DNA of 64,000 nucleotides, taken from contig JAZGTH010000008.1 in assembly GCA_036877525.1 (NCBI GenBank), positions 11,376,001-11,440,000 on the forward strand. The letters run 5' to 3'. A model generated the notes under the pieces. That model made no database searches. It saw only the letters and a list, made by a program, of their open reading frames with translations, and was not told where the DNA came from. This stretch comes from Chromobotia macracanthus (lineage: Eukaryota; Chordata; Actinopteri; Cypriniformes; Botiidae). Made by a program: the position numbers and the translations under genes. Shown here in pieces: positions 51,330 through 61,710 of the stretch (positions are counted from its first letter, which is position 1; each line of letters begins with the position of its first letter).

Positions 51330-51608
51330 AAACATTCATTTTTTAGACATATTGAAGTTACTGCTTGGTTATATGAACATTATTTAAACGTTTTCGAATT
51401 GTGTGACTTTTTAAAACAGTCCACTTACAACATAAGAATGATGTTTTTGATATATATGACATATATAATGTTATAAAATATTCTACTAACAGTACTGCAA
51501 GAATGTTTTTGATAACTTTGAGAGAACTTTGAGAGAACTTTGAGAGAACTTTGAGAGAACTTTGAGAGAACGTTAGCCAACGCCCCCGAACATTCCCTGT
51601 TAGCTGGG
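51330..51608 (+). mobile_element. Family A MITE-like copy with internal tandem expansion
   Basis: The left end is eroded. The interior follows the family and the right end is CCCTGTTAGCTGGG. The AACTTTGAGAG unit found once or twice elsewhere is repeated five times here. Confidence 0.85.
51514..51568 (+). repeat. 11-bp tandem repeat AACTTTGAGAG, five units, inside family A
   Basis: Five perfect 11-bp units (starts at 51514, 51525, 51536, 51547 and 51558) precede AACGTTAGCC. Other family A copies have one or two units, so this is a local expansion within a transposon copy. Confidence 0.95.
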
Positions 51609-52109
51609 TATATACAGCTACTGCGAATGGCCATCAATAAAGAATCAGGTCTTTTGCCCCCGTATATGGGGCAGTTATGGCATTTAGCAATGCAAGAGTA
51701 GTACAGTATGTGATGTCATCTTTTACATGTTTAATGAATACAAGGCTGAAGCTGCCTCAGCAGTATTTAAATGTGTACCGTTATTTACATTACTGTACAT
51801 TACTGTACTGTAACTGTGACAAATGGGGTTTTTGGCATCATTTTATAATAGCAGTACATCTCAATATGATACACACTCAAAAGTTAGCACTCTCATTATG
51901 AGTGAAGTACATACTTTACATTTGTAGTAGAAAATAATTCTCAAACAAGGCTTGAAGAGACATCGAGAGTTTTTTTTAAGCTGAAGCCTTTTGAGCAAAA
52001 CCAGGTGCACAGATAGATACTGTAGACAGCCAGGCAGACAGACAGGTAATGTACCGCATGCTCCCCGGCTACAATATTTTGTAGATTAACCTTTTGAATG
52101 TAATGTTGG

Positions 52110-52450
52110 GGATATGACGCCCCTCCTTCACCCGCGTGGAACGCGCTCGACTTCTCTAATTAGTGGCTTGGCATTTTACTTAATGCAATCAAAAACAACA
52201 TGGACGCTGTGCGGTGATCTGATATTGATAAACTTTTTAATGCTGTTGTCCGTCTCTGTTCTGGCCTTGCTTCATTTTGATGCCTCTAGTGATATCATTA
52301 ACATTTTTACAGCAATACACGAAACATCTCTTCCCAATGGACAGGCGAAGGGAACATTCCTCATCTTGTTTAACCAAGGTCTCACCCGAGTACATTTTCC
52401 TGTCATGAGAGGCCATTTTGATTTTGATTCGTTCATGCTGCGGTGACAGA
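52110..52450. promoter_or_regulatory. Possible conserved non-coding element
   Basis: Repeat-free block with CTCTAATTAGTGG (CTAATTAG at 52156-52163), TTACTTAATGCAATC and TGATATTGATAAAC. It is open for 110 codons on plus, but the peptide is unrecognised and reads as a shadow. Confidence 0.3.
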
Positions 52451-52720
52451 TCAGTTTTCTGCTGCTTGTGTAACAGATGTTCGATGCCGGTTTACGGTAC
52501 TTAAGCATGCAGGCGGTGTGGTTACGATTACTATCCTGTGTTTGCATCTTGTCTGTGTGGGCACCTTCACTGTCAAAACAAGGTCGTTCTGCTCGCCCTT
52601 TATGAAGCTGACATATTCATCTCCTCTTTTAGTCATTCAGTTTCTCTTGTGGCTGAGTTTTGGAGTTTGTAGTTGAGTCGCAAAACAAACCCTGACTGTA
52701 CATATGAGTTTTTTTCCAAA

Positions 52721-52968
52721 AACATTTTTTGTTATGCTGGTTGAAAGTCTCCCATTCTGATAGCAATAAACGGTTTAAATATTTATATAGATATATTTCT
52801 TCTGTGGAAGGTGCATGACCATAAAATGGCCGTCCAGTCATGTATCATTCCAACTGAATGATAGGATGTTCTTCTTGCTTGTCAAACTGAAGAGAGGGCG
52901 GGATCTTGAGGCGATGCTTTCAAAGCGAGGTTGCTATTGCTAGCATCTCCAAAATTGCCTACCCCTCC
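52721..52968 (+). mobile_element. Family D short interspersed element
   Basis: Blocks TTTTTTGTTATGCTGGTTGA, AAGGTGCATGACCATAAAAT, TGAATGATAGGATG, GAGGTTGCTATTGCTAGC and TTGCCTACC follow the order of the other family D copies. Confidence 0.7.
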
Positions 52969-54521
52969 TTCTAATTTTGTTGTATATCAGAACAATTAGC
53001 CTCTATGGTTCACTTGTTGTTGTGTGTGCTGGTGCATACTTTATCTTTATCTTAATCTTATTATTTGTTTAAATCCATTAAGTCATTAATGTCTGGTCAA
53101 ATTAAGCAGTTCTTGAATAAGTCAGATAGTGAAGCTTGTTAGTTGGACCAGTGTTTTGGCCTTAACTAGAGGTCTGTCTTCCGAGCTTACAGAGGACCAG
53201 CACCCAGAGAATAAAGCTCTGAGCTAAATGAGCTTGGCACAGAAAAGCGCTGTGCAGAAAGACCAGACTTTTTCTCTCCCACATTCCTCCCTCTCATTAA
53301 TTAATATCTGCCCCCAAGCTACTGATATATACAAACAAGAAGAAACGCAAATGAAACGCGCCTGCAAATTAAGGCAAATACAAGATAAAACATGGAAATT
53401 AATTTTCATCCAACGTTATTTTAAAAAAATAAATATTGTAGCTCAGATTATGCATTTTCATAAAATTATTAATTGGCTTAGAACCTGGAAAGTGAATAAC
53501 TTCAGTGTTTAATTTCAGGGGCTGCTGATATTGGCGATCAATTTAATTTAAGAGAAAATCTTATTACCCACAGAAAGATCTCATATTGAGGAAAAAAACT
53601 TTGCTGGGTCATATGTAAAGAGTTTCTAAATTGGATTGTTGCAACTCTGAAATCTAAATCTTTTTGAAAATAAATAATAATTTATTAAATAATTGATCAA
53701 ATAAATGTACCATTCGCTGTATAAAGTTAAGATTGTGAACTATATGCCTTGGGCGTTGTATTGTGACTGTTGTTTATCACATCGCTGTCACCCTTTCAGA
53801 AAAGCAATAAGCCACTCAAAAAACATTCATCTTTAAAATAAGATCAATTCACCAAACAAAAGACTTATTTTTGTTGCATTTTGTCTTGTGGCACTAACAG
53901 AGTTTTATTACTATTTTTTTTAAGTGTAAATGAAATAACAAGTCAAAAAACTCATTATAAAACAAGAATATGCTTTTTTTTTCTCAGTGAGGCACAGTTT
54001 TTTTTAAGTTTAAACAGTAAAGATATAATCAAAAATATAATCAAACTTTTTTTAGTGCTGAGCTTGACCTGAAGTCAAACTGTTCACTGTTTTAAGCGAA
54101 TGAAAACGACTTGTTAATGGGCCAAACACCACGCATTATGCAAAGACGATGACATTTACATTATAAGCCCTGTCTGTCATTTTAGCAAAGCTGCTCTCGT
54201 GTTTAAACCTGCCTGTAGGTTCCTCTGGCCGACAGCCTGGAGCCACTGAACTGTGCTGGAGCGTCATCCCTACGATTCAGAGCATTTTAAACGTCGCCTG
54301 CCTCGTGCCTGTCGGCTACCTCCACGCTTTAATCTCTCTGAGTGGTGGGAATGTGAACTAATGAGATAAATTAAAAATCGTTAGCCCGGAGCTAAACTTT
54401 AAAGCTATCGTCCATGTTCAGCGAAAAACACAGATCCCTTCAACCCAAAGCAAACAAGAGGGGGGTGAAAATGACAACATGCGATAACGCACGCTGCGGA
54501 ATATGAATGCAATTTTCCTGC

Positions 54522-54812
54522 CTTAAAGGTCTGGTAGGCACTTTGGAAGAGACTAGCAATAGCAAGCTAGCATTGAAAACATAAGATCCTGCCTTCCCTG
54601 AAGAGCGCTCTCTAAAGCCACGCCTCCTCCAATAATGCAAATACACAGCTTGACATCCAATCATTCCATTCGGATTAAATGCAATGATTGGACGAAGGTT
54701 TTATGGTCCTGCTTCTTCAACAAAAGATTTATAACTATATTTAGACCACTTAGTGATTGCTATCAGGCTGTGGAGACATGCGACCAGCATAACAAAAAAT
54801 GTATTGATAAAG
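54522..54812 (-). mobile_element. Family D short interspersed element, reverse
   Basis: CTTAAAGGTCTGGTAGGCAC at the left and CAGCATAACAAAAAATG at the right. It is the inverted equivalent of 52721-52968, with AGCAATAGCAAGCTAGC and AAAGCCACGCCTCCTCC between. Confidence 0.75.
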
Positions 54813-55079
54813 GTGTTCGATAACTGGAATTTATTTCCAAACCGTGTGGATTACAGTAGCACAGCTCAGACAAGCATTAAGCATGGAGACGTGTATATTA
54901 ATAAGAGATTTTTGTTTTTAATGTCATAGATCACATATAATACAGCTCTGGACAAAAGCAGCTCATTCATACAATCTACGTCTCGGTATCACCGGTTGCG
55001 CAAAATGAGTGTGTGCGTGTGAGGCAGTGTGTGCTTAAGAGGAGGGGCTTGTATAAGTTCTTGTTCAATTATGGATTTA

Positions 55080-55290
55080 AACATTAGACCTCGATGGCCA
55101 AAAATACTCTCCCTAATACTGCAATCAATCTCTTTCAGTGCCTACGGAGTGTAATTACACATTAATGAGGAAACACCGCTTTATGCTGGATCTCAGACTA
55201 CGTGTTGACCTCAGCAACTTATAGTCCATTAGACAGCAAATAGCTCACAAGGCTGGCATAATAAACCAAGCCGTGCACCTCAACCGAGAA
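55080..55290. promoter_or_regulatory. Possible conserved non-coding element near the pcdh17 3' end
   Basis: GTGTAATTACACATTAATGAGG-type cluster: TAATTAC at 55152-55158 inside the palindrome GTGTAATTACAC, then ATTAATGA at 55161-55168. Paired homeodomain-like sites about 2-3 kb beyond the pcdh17 3' UTR. Confidence 0.35.
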
Positions 55291-55992
55291 GCTCAGTTTA
55301 TGCACAGGCATTGCAAGGGACAGTCCTGAATGGGGGGCCTCAAATGACCCCACACATGACAGCGTTTGTGCTCTGAATGGAGCACCAACCTAATGTTTAA
55401 TGTGCGATATATACTGCCAAAAATCTTACGTGAAACAGCATTGCCAATACGCAGCATTAAAGCTTAAAAAGTTATATGCAACAGTGATGTCACATGACCC
55501 CATCACATCCCATGGGGAATAAACAGGGTCATATTGCATTTTTAATTTAATTTTGTGCAAAAAAAAAGTTGTCTGGCCGTCTGATTAAATAGCAACATGT
55601 TACAAATCACAGCTGATATCACCTGTGGTTCATTTTTCACACTGCTGAGATGTTGAGATGTTGAGATCAGGGTCACACAGGCTGATCTTTATATAAGAAA
55701 GTTCACAACGAGCAGGGAAGTCATTCGCATCTGTCCAGCTTTGGGTTCAAGCAACCTTGAAAACCTTGAAGTCTCTCTCTCTCTCTTTCTATATATTATA
55801 TTAAATTATATTAAATATATAATATAATATAACATAATAAAACCTCATTTGGATGTGAGCGCCTCTTCATTCGCCGTCTCTGTGTTGGGTGTTGACAAAC
55901 CCACAGGGTTAGAAATAAAGAATGAAAAACAAAGGAGAAAGTCTGGGAAATAAAAGCCTTTGAGCCAGGAAAACAGATGCACGGCAGAACAA

Positions 55993-56040
55993 TGAATAAA
56001 TAAATAAACCAAGCAGCAAATAAATAAATAAATAAATACA
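55993..56040 (+). repeat. (AATA)n microsatellite, interrupted
   Basis: Two AATA-type runs separated by CCAAGCAGC. Confidence 0.9.
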
Positions 56041-56156
56041 CAAACAACGCGACTGTGTCGACGCGAGATGAGAGTTTGTGTTGCGCCTGTGCTGGACTGT
56101 GTTAAACGCACAGCCGGCACATATAAATAGATCTGATCGTGAACCTTTATGTTTCC

Positions 56157-56246
56157 TTGTATTGATTTTAGTTGTATTGATTTTATTTGTATTGATTTTA
56201 GTTGTATTTATTTTATTTGTATTGATTTTAGTTGTATTGATTTTAG
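56157..56246 (+). repeat. 15-bp minisatellite, six units
   Basis: The unit TTGTATTGATTTTAG/T is repeated six times with alternating G/T in the last base and one T substitution. The unit is a multiple of three, so frames stay open on both strands (giving INTTKINTNK-like peptide on minus), but nothing suggests translation. It lies about 1 kb beyond the inferred pcdh17 3' end. Confidence 0.95.
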
Positions 56247-57269
56247 TTTTGATTTTATTCTGCGTCTCCTGCGATCGTGGCAGCTCGTTCAATGTGGCGC
56301 AAGTTTGGAGACGACGCATTATAATCCGAGTTTCATTTACGAGGTTTGATGGGTTTACTGGGTGCAAGTACAATGTGTTAAAAACAGTCTGTATTAAAAT
56401 AAATATATTTATATGTGTATGTATGTATAAATATATTTATATGTGTATGTATGGATGCATTGTTGAGAAAAAGAAGATGCGATGGGGAGGAGCGCACAAG
56501 GTTATGGCGCACCAGCTTTTACGCACTTCCAGATAAAACAGAGAAAGATTTCATTCATTGTGATACAAGACGAGAAGAAACAGAAACAAGCATGTTGACT
56601 TTTCAGAGGAAACTGTTTTTGGTCCTTATTTACACAACGCACATCACATCCCTTCCCTCAGTAGTCAAGCGCACTACAAAGCAGACGAGCAGCATCACTA
56701 AAGGTCCGTGAAAACAAGGCTTGAGAGAAACTGAACAATGCAAGTCTTGCTCTTTAAAAATCAGCTGCCCTGTACGATAGTTTTGTTGTAAAAAAAAAGT
56801 ATGCAAACTTTTTCTTTTAGACAAATAAACGAGTTTCAGTGAGCAGTGAACAAGTAAGCGGCGTTTAGAAACAATAAAACCGAGTGGACGTGAAACCTTG
56901 AGCACTAATAAGGCATCATCTGCCAAGTACAATATAAGCCCATGTATATTACAACACAACCATATATTAATTTAATAAAATACACAATATAGCTCTTGTA
57001 CACGTAACAATTTGGCTCAAATGCACAGAAACTGCAGAAAAATCAATAAAAATATGTCGCTTTGATGTAAACACATTAAGTTGGATACATTTTGCACATT
57101 AAATGAGATTGTGTATATGTGACAATGTGAAGGGACATTTCCTTTTTTTAATCTTTTTTGTTCATGATCTGTTTTTTGTTTTTTTTGAAACAGTGTCCTT
57201 TGCAGTTTAATAAATATCTTGAACTGCATGTCCGTCCTGTGCACAACCTCTGTTTTTCAGAGATTAACG

Positions 57270-58196
57270 TTTTCTTTTACACTTTATTTTACAAAACGTA
57301 TAAATATTTTCATCGTTATCTGGACACTATACATACGTTCTTATATTTATATATATTTATCTATATGTATATATAGATATGTCTTTTCACAGTTGAGGAA
57401 AAATGTCCCTAATATACAAGAGGGTGACTGCTATAACTTAACCTCAGACAGGTGAAGAGTCACTTTAAAAGTAGTGAAAAAGCAGAAGACAGATGAGATC
57501 ACACAGAGGACCATTAAGTGAGAGTAACAGGTTCACCGTTCTGGAATGTTCCATACGTACGTTTACATGGGGAAGGACACAGTTTACACGTGTGACTAGA
57601 AATGACCTGTGAAGAATGGTTACATTTTATAATCAACCCTTCCCACCCCACCCCACACACCCCTCAGAGTCTGCTGATATCTTATGCTGATATTACAAAG
57701 CCATTAAAAGGTAAAGAGAATGTCTCTGCCTTGGTACGATCTGATCATTTTGGGGTGTTCCTTACACCCCATCTCTTTGACTGCGATTGTCAGAACAAAG
57801 CATTTTCGTCCACCCCTCCTGGCTGGACGGGGTGGTGCGTTCCGTCTGCGGTTCGGTAACAGAAAGTCACTATAAAGAATTTAAGTTTTAAGCTGGTGGG
57901 CACTTGAAGAAGAAAAGCTTGCTAGAAGCCAGAAGTATCAACTTCTGCAACTCAGAAAAAATTCCCTTGCCACCAAAACACACAACACAGCGTCCAGGTA
58001 AACAGAAGCGAACTGTTTGTGTTTTTGCCTGTTTTCCCTCATGTGTATTTGTCAAAATCTTCAAGTACTCCTTTTTATTTTTTGTCCTCTTCAGTTGTTG
58101 CACTCTCTTAGAGAGCTTGTTCGTCTCGACTCGGTCTGTTTCCTCTTGTCTTATTGTTGTTTAAAATGCTCGTTTTAAAGGGTGGAATGAACCATC
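57270..58196 (-). other. pcdh17: pcdh17 3' untranslated region (lower-coordinate limit inferred)
   Basis: The sequence directly after the TAA has no continuing frame. It includes T-rich and A-rich tracts on both strands typical of long neuronal 3' UTRs. The end is set by the first canonical AATAAA on the minus strand (TTTATT at 57283-57288 on the plus strand), giving a UTR of about 0.9 kb. ATTAAA variants at 57206-57211 and 57147-57152 could extend it. Mammalian PCDH17 has a longer 3' UTR, so the true end may be further out. Nothing in this stretch suggests another gene. Confidence 0.55.
57283..57288 (-). terminator. Candidate polyadenylation signal for pcdh17
   Basis: The plus strand reads TTTATT, which is AATAAA on the gene strand, about 0.9 kb after the stop codon. 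A T-rich stretch lies a little further downstream on the gene strand. Other hexamer variants nearby make this one of several possible sites. Confidence 0.4.
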
Positions 58197-58900
58197 TTAC
58201 TTTCTGAGGGAGGTGTTCTCACTTCCCCGACAATCCTGCAGCAGTTTGTCGATGTCTCTGACCACCTGGTCTGCGTCCATGGTGCCGCGCCCCATCTCTC
58301 CTCCCCCTTGCTCCAAAACGCAGTCCATTTCCACCGCCGTCTCCTGGCTGATCCGCGACCGTGCCTCGGCCAAAACTTTAGCCACTGGGTCAGAGGGAGG
58401 CAGAGTGGAGTAGCCCTGCTCTTTGTTCTGCTTATTGGGGGAGATGTACTGTCCATCCGGGGGTCCGTAGTGGCTGGTTCCAGGCTTTCCTTCTGCTCCA
58501 TCGCCCATCCCTTTGGCTGAGGAACAAGGGGAACCTGTATTACAGCCCTTGCTGGGACTACACGAGGCAGAGGGGACCTCTTGCAACAGAGGGCTGAGGG
58601 CACGTTTGGTCTTTAGATAAGGTTTAACATTGGCCACCAGGATTGTGTGGTCCCGACGTTCTTTCCCGAATGTGCAGAATGTTTTTTTGCCATTAGGATT
58701 GCAAACGGTTTCGTAGGTCTCGGGTTCAGCGGCCACTGCTTCCATGCCAGCCGGGACGAACAGGTTGGTGCGGTAGTCTGAACCCTCGGCCTGGGGAGTT
58801 CCAGCTCCTCCAGCCCCAGCTGCAGGAAACTGGGGCATCCAACACCGGTCAGAGTGGCCCAGCACTCGACACTCCTCTGTGCAATTTAAACAATCTTCCT
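58197..58900 (-). CDS. pcdh17: Protocadherin-17, last coding exon (cytoplasmic C-terminus), partial gene
   Basis: Protocadherin-17 is a single-pass membrane cell-adhesion protein of the delta-2 group, known for homophilic adhesion of axons and synapses and for recruiting actin regulators through its tail. This exon encodes about 234 residues of that tail and ends in TAA at 58197-58199. Seen directly, numbering from the first whole codon: EECRVLGHSDRCWMP at about residues 8-22 (delta-protocadherin CM1 motif); YRTNLFVP; a YETV...GKKTFCTFGK segment with FCTFGK at about 74-79, which fits the WAVE-complex receptor pattern (hydrophobic-x-T-F-x-x); HTILVANVKPYLKTKRALSP; then a low-complexity Ser/Gly/Pro stretch; and the acidic end VVRDIDKLLQDCRG at about 212-225. 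The order and spacing match PCDH17 rather than PCDH10, 18 or 19. An AAGAGGAGTPQ run after the CM1 motif and GTSHYGPP-type spacers look fish-specific. The open frame runs upstream past the acceptor into intron, so its in-frame ATG at 58965-58967 is not the real start. Upstream exons lie outside the window. Confidence 0.95.
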
Positions 58901-58920
58901 CTACAAAGAGAGAGAGAGAG
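58901..58920 (-). other. pcdh17: Splice acceptor and polypyrimidine tract of the last pcdh17 exon
   Basis: Read on the minus strand, a (CT)n tract runs into TTTGTAG directly before AGGAAGATTG, where recognisable protocadherin sequence begins. The first AG (58901-58902) would leave the exon starting with the last two bases of a codon. A second AG two bases further in (exon start 58898) is possible and would shift the boundary without changing the frame of later codons, provided the upstream phase matched. The pyrimidine tract is a dinucleotide microsatellite. Confidence 0.8.
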
Positions 58921-61383
58921 ATGGTTAACAGAGGCAAATAACAGCAGTACGGCAGCATTTCCTTCATGCTTTTTCAGACAAACAATCCACTGGTTGAGCT
59001 TAAATAAACAGACCAATGTGTTACAAGTATACAAATCTTTTACTTATCGTTTACTCTGCATGTTGAACTGGGATACAATAGAGCATTTTAAACATTAAAA
59101 AATGAAAAGAAAACTACAGAAAAAGAACCAAATCAATCCAATAATTAATTCACATATCAGCTTGTTGCAATATATGCTGTAAAATATGCTGTAAGCAGTC
59201 AGTCAAAACACAACAGAAACTTGTGTTTATTTATCCCTGTCAGTTTATACAGTAGGACATAGTAGCAGCCACTTTCTCCCTCTCATCACACACAATTCAC
59301 AAGCTATTTTTTTAGCAGTAAATTCAGCAGTGTCGTTCTTAAACAGCACTGCAAGAAACACTGCGGTAAACTTTAAAGCTTCTGAAACACCACAAACAAG
59401 CTCAACAAAGTAATGCATTTTATGCAATAATGCATAAAATTTTATAACATAAAGCTTCCTGTTTTTAGAGTTGAGAATATGCACCATCTGGCTAAACGAA
59501 CGAGTTTTCTGTGTACATGATCAAGATGGCAAAAAAAAAAGCAACAGCCCCTTCCCCCCCATAGTTACCCCCCATGATACACACGCATTCTAAATCCACC
59601 CCCTCAGCACAACAACAACTCAGTTTTGGCAAAATATGTGGTACTGCTATCATAAATTTATGTCACTGGGCTTTGAAGCTATCCCAAGGCAGCCCTGCCA
59701 TATCACAGCGCCAAGTGCGTAGCGCTGCACTGCGTCACTTTGTGTGTGTGTGTTTGTGTGTTTGCCTTCTTTCATCTCAGCTCTGAAGAAACCACATTTT
59801 GGATTATTGTGCGCCGTTTCTGATGGTGTGTCAAATGGTTCCCGGATTGTGAAGAGGATAAAAAATGATGTATTTTTAAAAGGAAAATGAAAGAAAAGAG
59901 GGAAAAACAAAAGGGGAAAACATGAAAATGAAATAAATAAGGAAAAGGGAGGAGGAAGCAGCAGCTGTTGTCCTGTGAATATGAATGCTCAGAGCTGAGG
60001 TAAAGCTGGGGTCCGGGGCCGCTCAGGTCCACAGTCACGAAGACATGCAAACCTCACCCGCGTGTCATCACTTCTGCGTGTGTTTCACGAGAAAAGCGCA
60101 ATGATTTGAAAAGAACAAACAAAAGTCTTCCGTGCATATTTAATAGCTTGGTGATGTCTGGCTTTTGGGAAGCAAAAACTGGAAACACAAACAACCTCAT
60201 AAATTTATGAGAGGAAACATTTTCAATAATCAAGTATTTAACAGTCATTATTCGCCATTTAAAGTCCCAGGAAGTCTCTTTGATAACCGACGATCGCTGA
60301 AAATGACTCTAAATCCACTGAAATGCTGGAATAATGTCCCTTTTTTTTATTGACGCTTCTTGTAATAAATTTTTTCAACGCTGCGGGCAATATTAATCTA
60401 TGCATGATGAGATTAATAACTTTTTCTTTATGTAAACATCAGTTGCCACAAAGCAGTACTCGCGTGTATTCAATGCTCATTTTTGCGTTTTTTTATTACT
60501 ATTTCTTGGTCATCACTGAGTGTTATAAAATAAACAGTAAAGATAATAATACTTCCACTGCATGTTGGAAAACAGTCCGGCATGCCTGGACTCTGTTTAA
60601 CTGACAATTACAAATAAAACAATAACAAACAAACAAGCCAAGAGTTTGTAAAATACAACTTAAGTAACAGAGCACTGTGATCTGGGAACTGATCCAGACA
60701 GATGCACTTCTTTTCCTCATACATATCAGAACACAATCATGTTATTTGTGCTGATGAAACGACTGCTGCTTTTCCTCATTGGCTGAAAGTGGATTGACTG
60801 TGTTGTGACTGTGCTAGAGTGTTCACAGCTGAGCTGATATCTGTGTTTACCTTTGCATTACGTTTTACATTAGCCAGTGTTCTAAGAACTGACCTTATTG
60901 TCATCATTAATCAAATTTTAAATTGCTCTTTCATATGTTTTCCTGCTAAAGGCCAAGCTACGTCATGAAAAATGATCCTCTGCAGCTCGCTCCCCAATCC
61001 CCTATTGTTCCTGATATTACTGTGTCTGGCCAACAAAAGCCTTTCCCTGGGGTTTCCTTCAGCTTGTTTCTGGTCTGTGGGGTTTCTGCTAACCTTGAGA
61101 AAGTTTTCAAACTCATAAAAAACATCCCCTAGCCTTTCTCAATGGTAACGGTACGCTGCACCTGCCTCTCCCGGGGTCAAAATGTGTCTTTACAGCACAC
61201 AAATACACACATTCACTTACATTCAAACACACAAGAACATCTGCTGTGTATATCTGTGCGAACAACTGATGGAAAGTTTTTTCACTGTTTGTTCCTTCTA
61301 TATTTGTGACAGAAGGCAGGTCATCTTTATTATATATGAGATAAATAGTTGTATAAAATGTCACTTACTCAAGACTCAAGCTG

Positions 61384-61710
61384 CCCAGCTAACACATGCC
61401 CAGCTAAAACTTTCAGGTTAAAACATTTCTCAAACATTTGCAAATATTAAAAATGTTATTTTGAATGTTCCAAGAACTGGAAAAAACATCTAGTTTTTTT
61501 AGAGGTTGAATCAACATTTGTGCTTGGTTGTAAGCATGTTATTCTTATATACTTATTGTTATATACTTTTTTAATTCTGTTGTTTTTCAAAACCTCCCAC
61601 TAACAAATTAAAAAGAACGTTTCTGATATATGATAAAATTTAAAATGTTCTACTATTGTTACTGCAAGAACTTCTTTCATAACCTCAAAAGAATGTTCCC
61701 TGTTAGCTGT
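61384..61710 (+). mobile_element. Family A MITE-like copy in the pcdh17 intron
   Basis: Begins with two CCCAGCTAA starts 15 bp apart and ends CCCTGTTAGCTG. The interior is AT-shifted but in the standard order. The family strand is opposite to pcdh17 transcription. Confidence 0.8.

Larger units (their letters stand above)
49161..52720. other. Intergenic, no gene seen
   Basis: SINE tail, one family A copy and two conserved-element candidates. A G-rich run GGGGGGGTGGGGGTG at about 50940 could form a G-quadruplex. Confidence 0.55.
52969..57269. other. Region immediately downstream of pcdh17, no other gene seen
   Basis: Family D copy, AATA and 15-bp tandem repeats and a homeodomain-site cluster at 55080-55290. 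Part of 56.6-57.27 kb may still be pcdh17 3' UTR if a distal poly(A) site is used. Confidence 0.5.

Noticed and set aside
52114..52547. Frames of 110 (plus) and 91 (minus) codons in a candidate conserved block
   Set aside because: No recognisable protein; overlapping open frames on both strands are more consistent with unique non-coding DNA.
55909..56536. Frames of about 150 codons on both strands with INTTKINTNK-like or VLILVVLILF-like repeats
   Set aside because: Caused by a 15-bp minisatellite whose unit is a multiple of three; no signal, domain or splice context.
58175..58603. A 142-codon minus frame overlapping the pcdh17 exon
   Set aside because: A shadow in another frame of the real coding exon.
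58901..58967. ATG at 58965-58967 as the start of a 256-residue protein
   Set aside because: The first 22-23 residues are intron and splice-acceptor sequence; conserved protocadherin sequence begins only after the acceptor.
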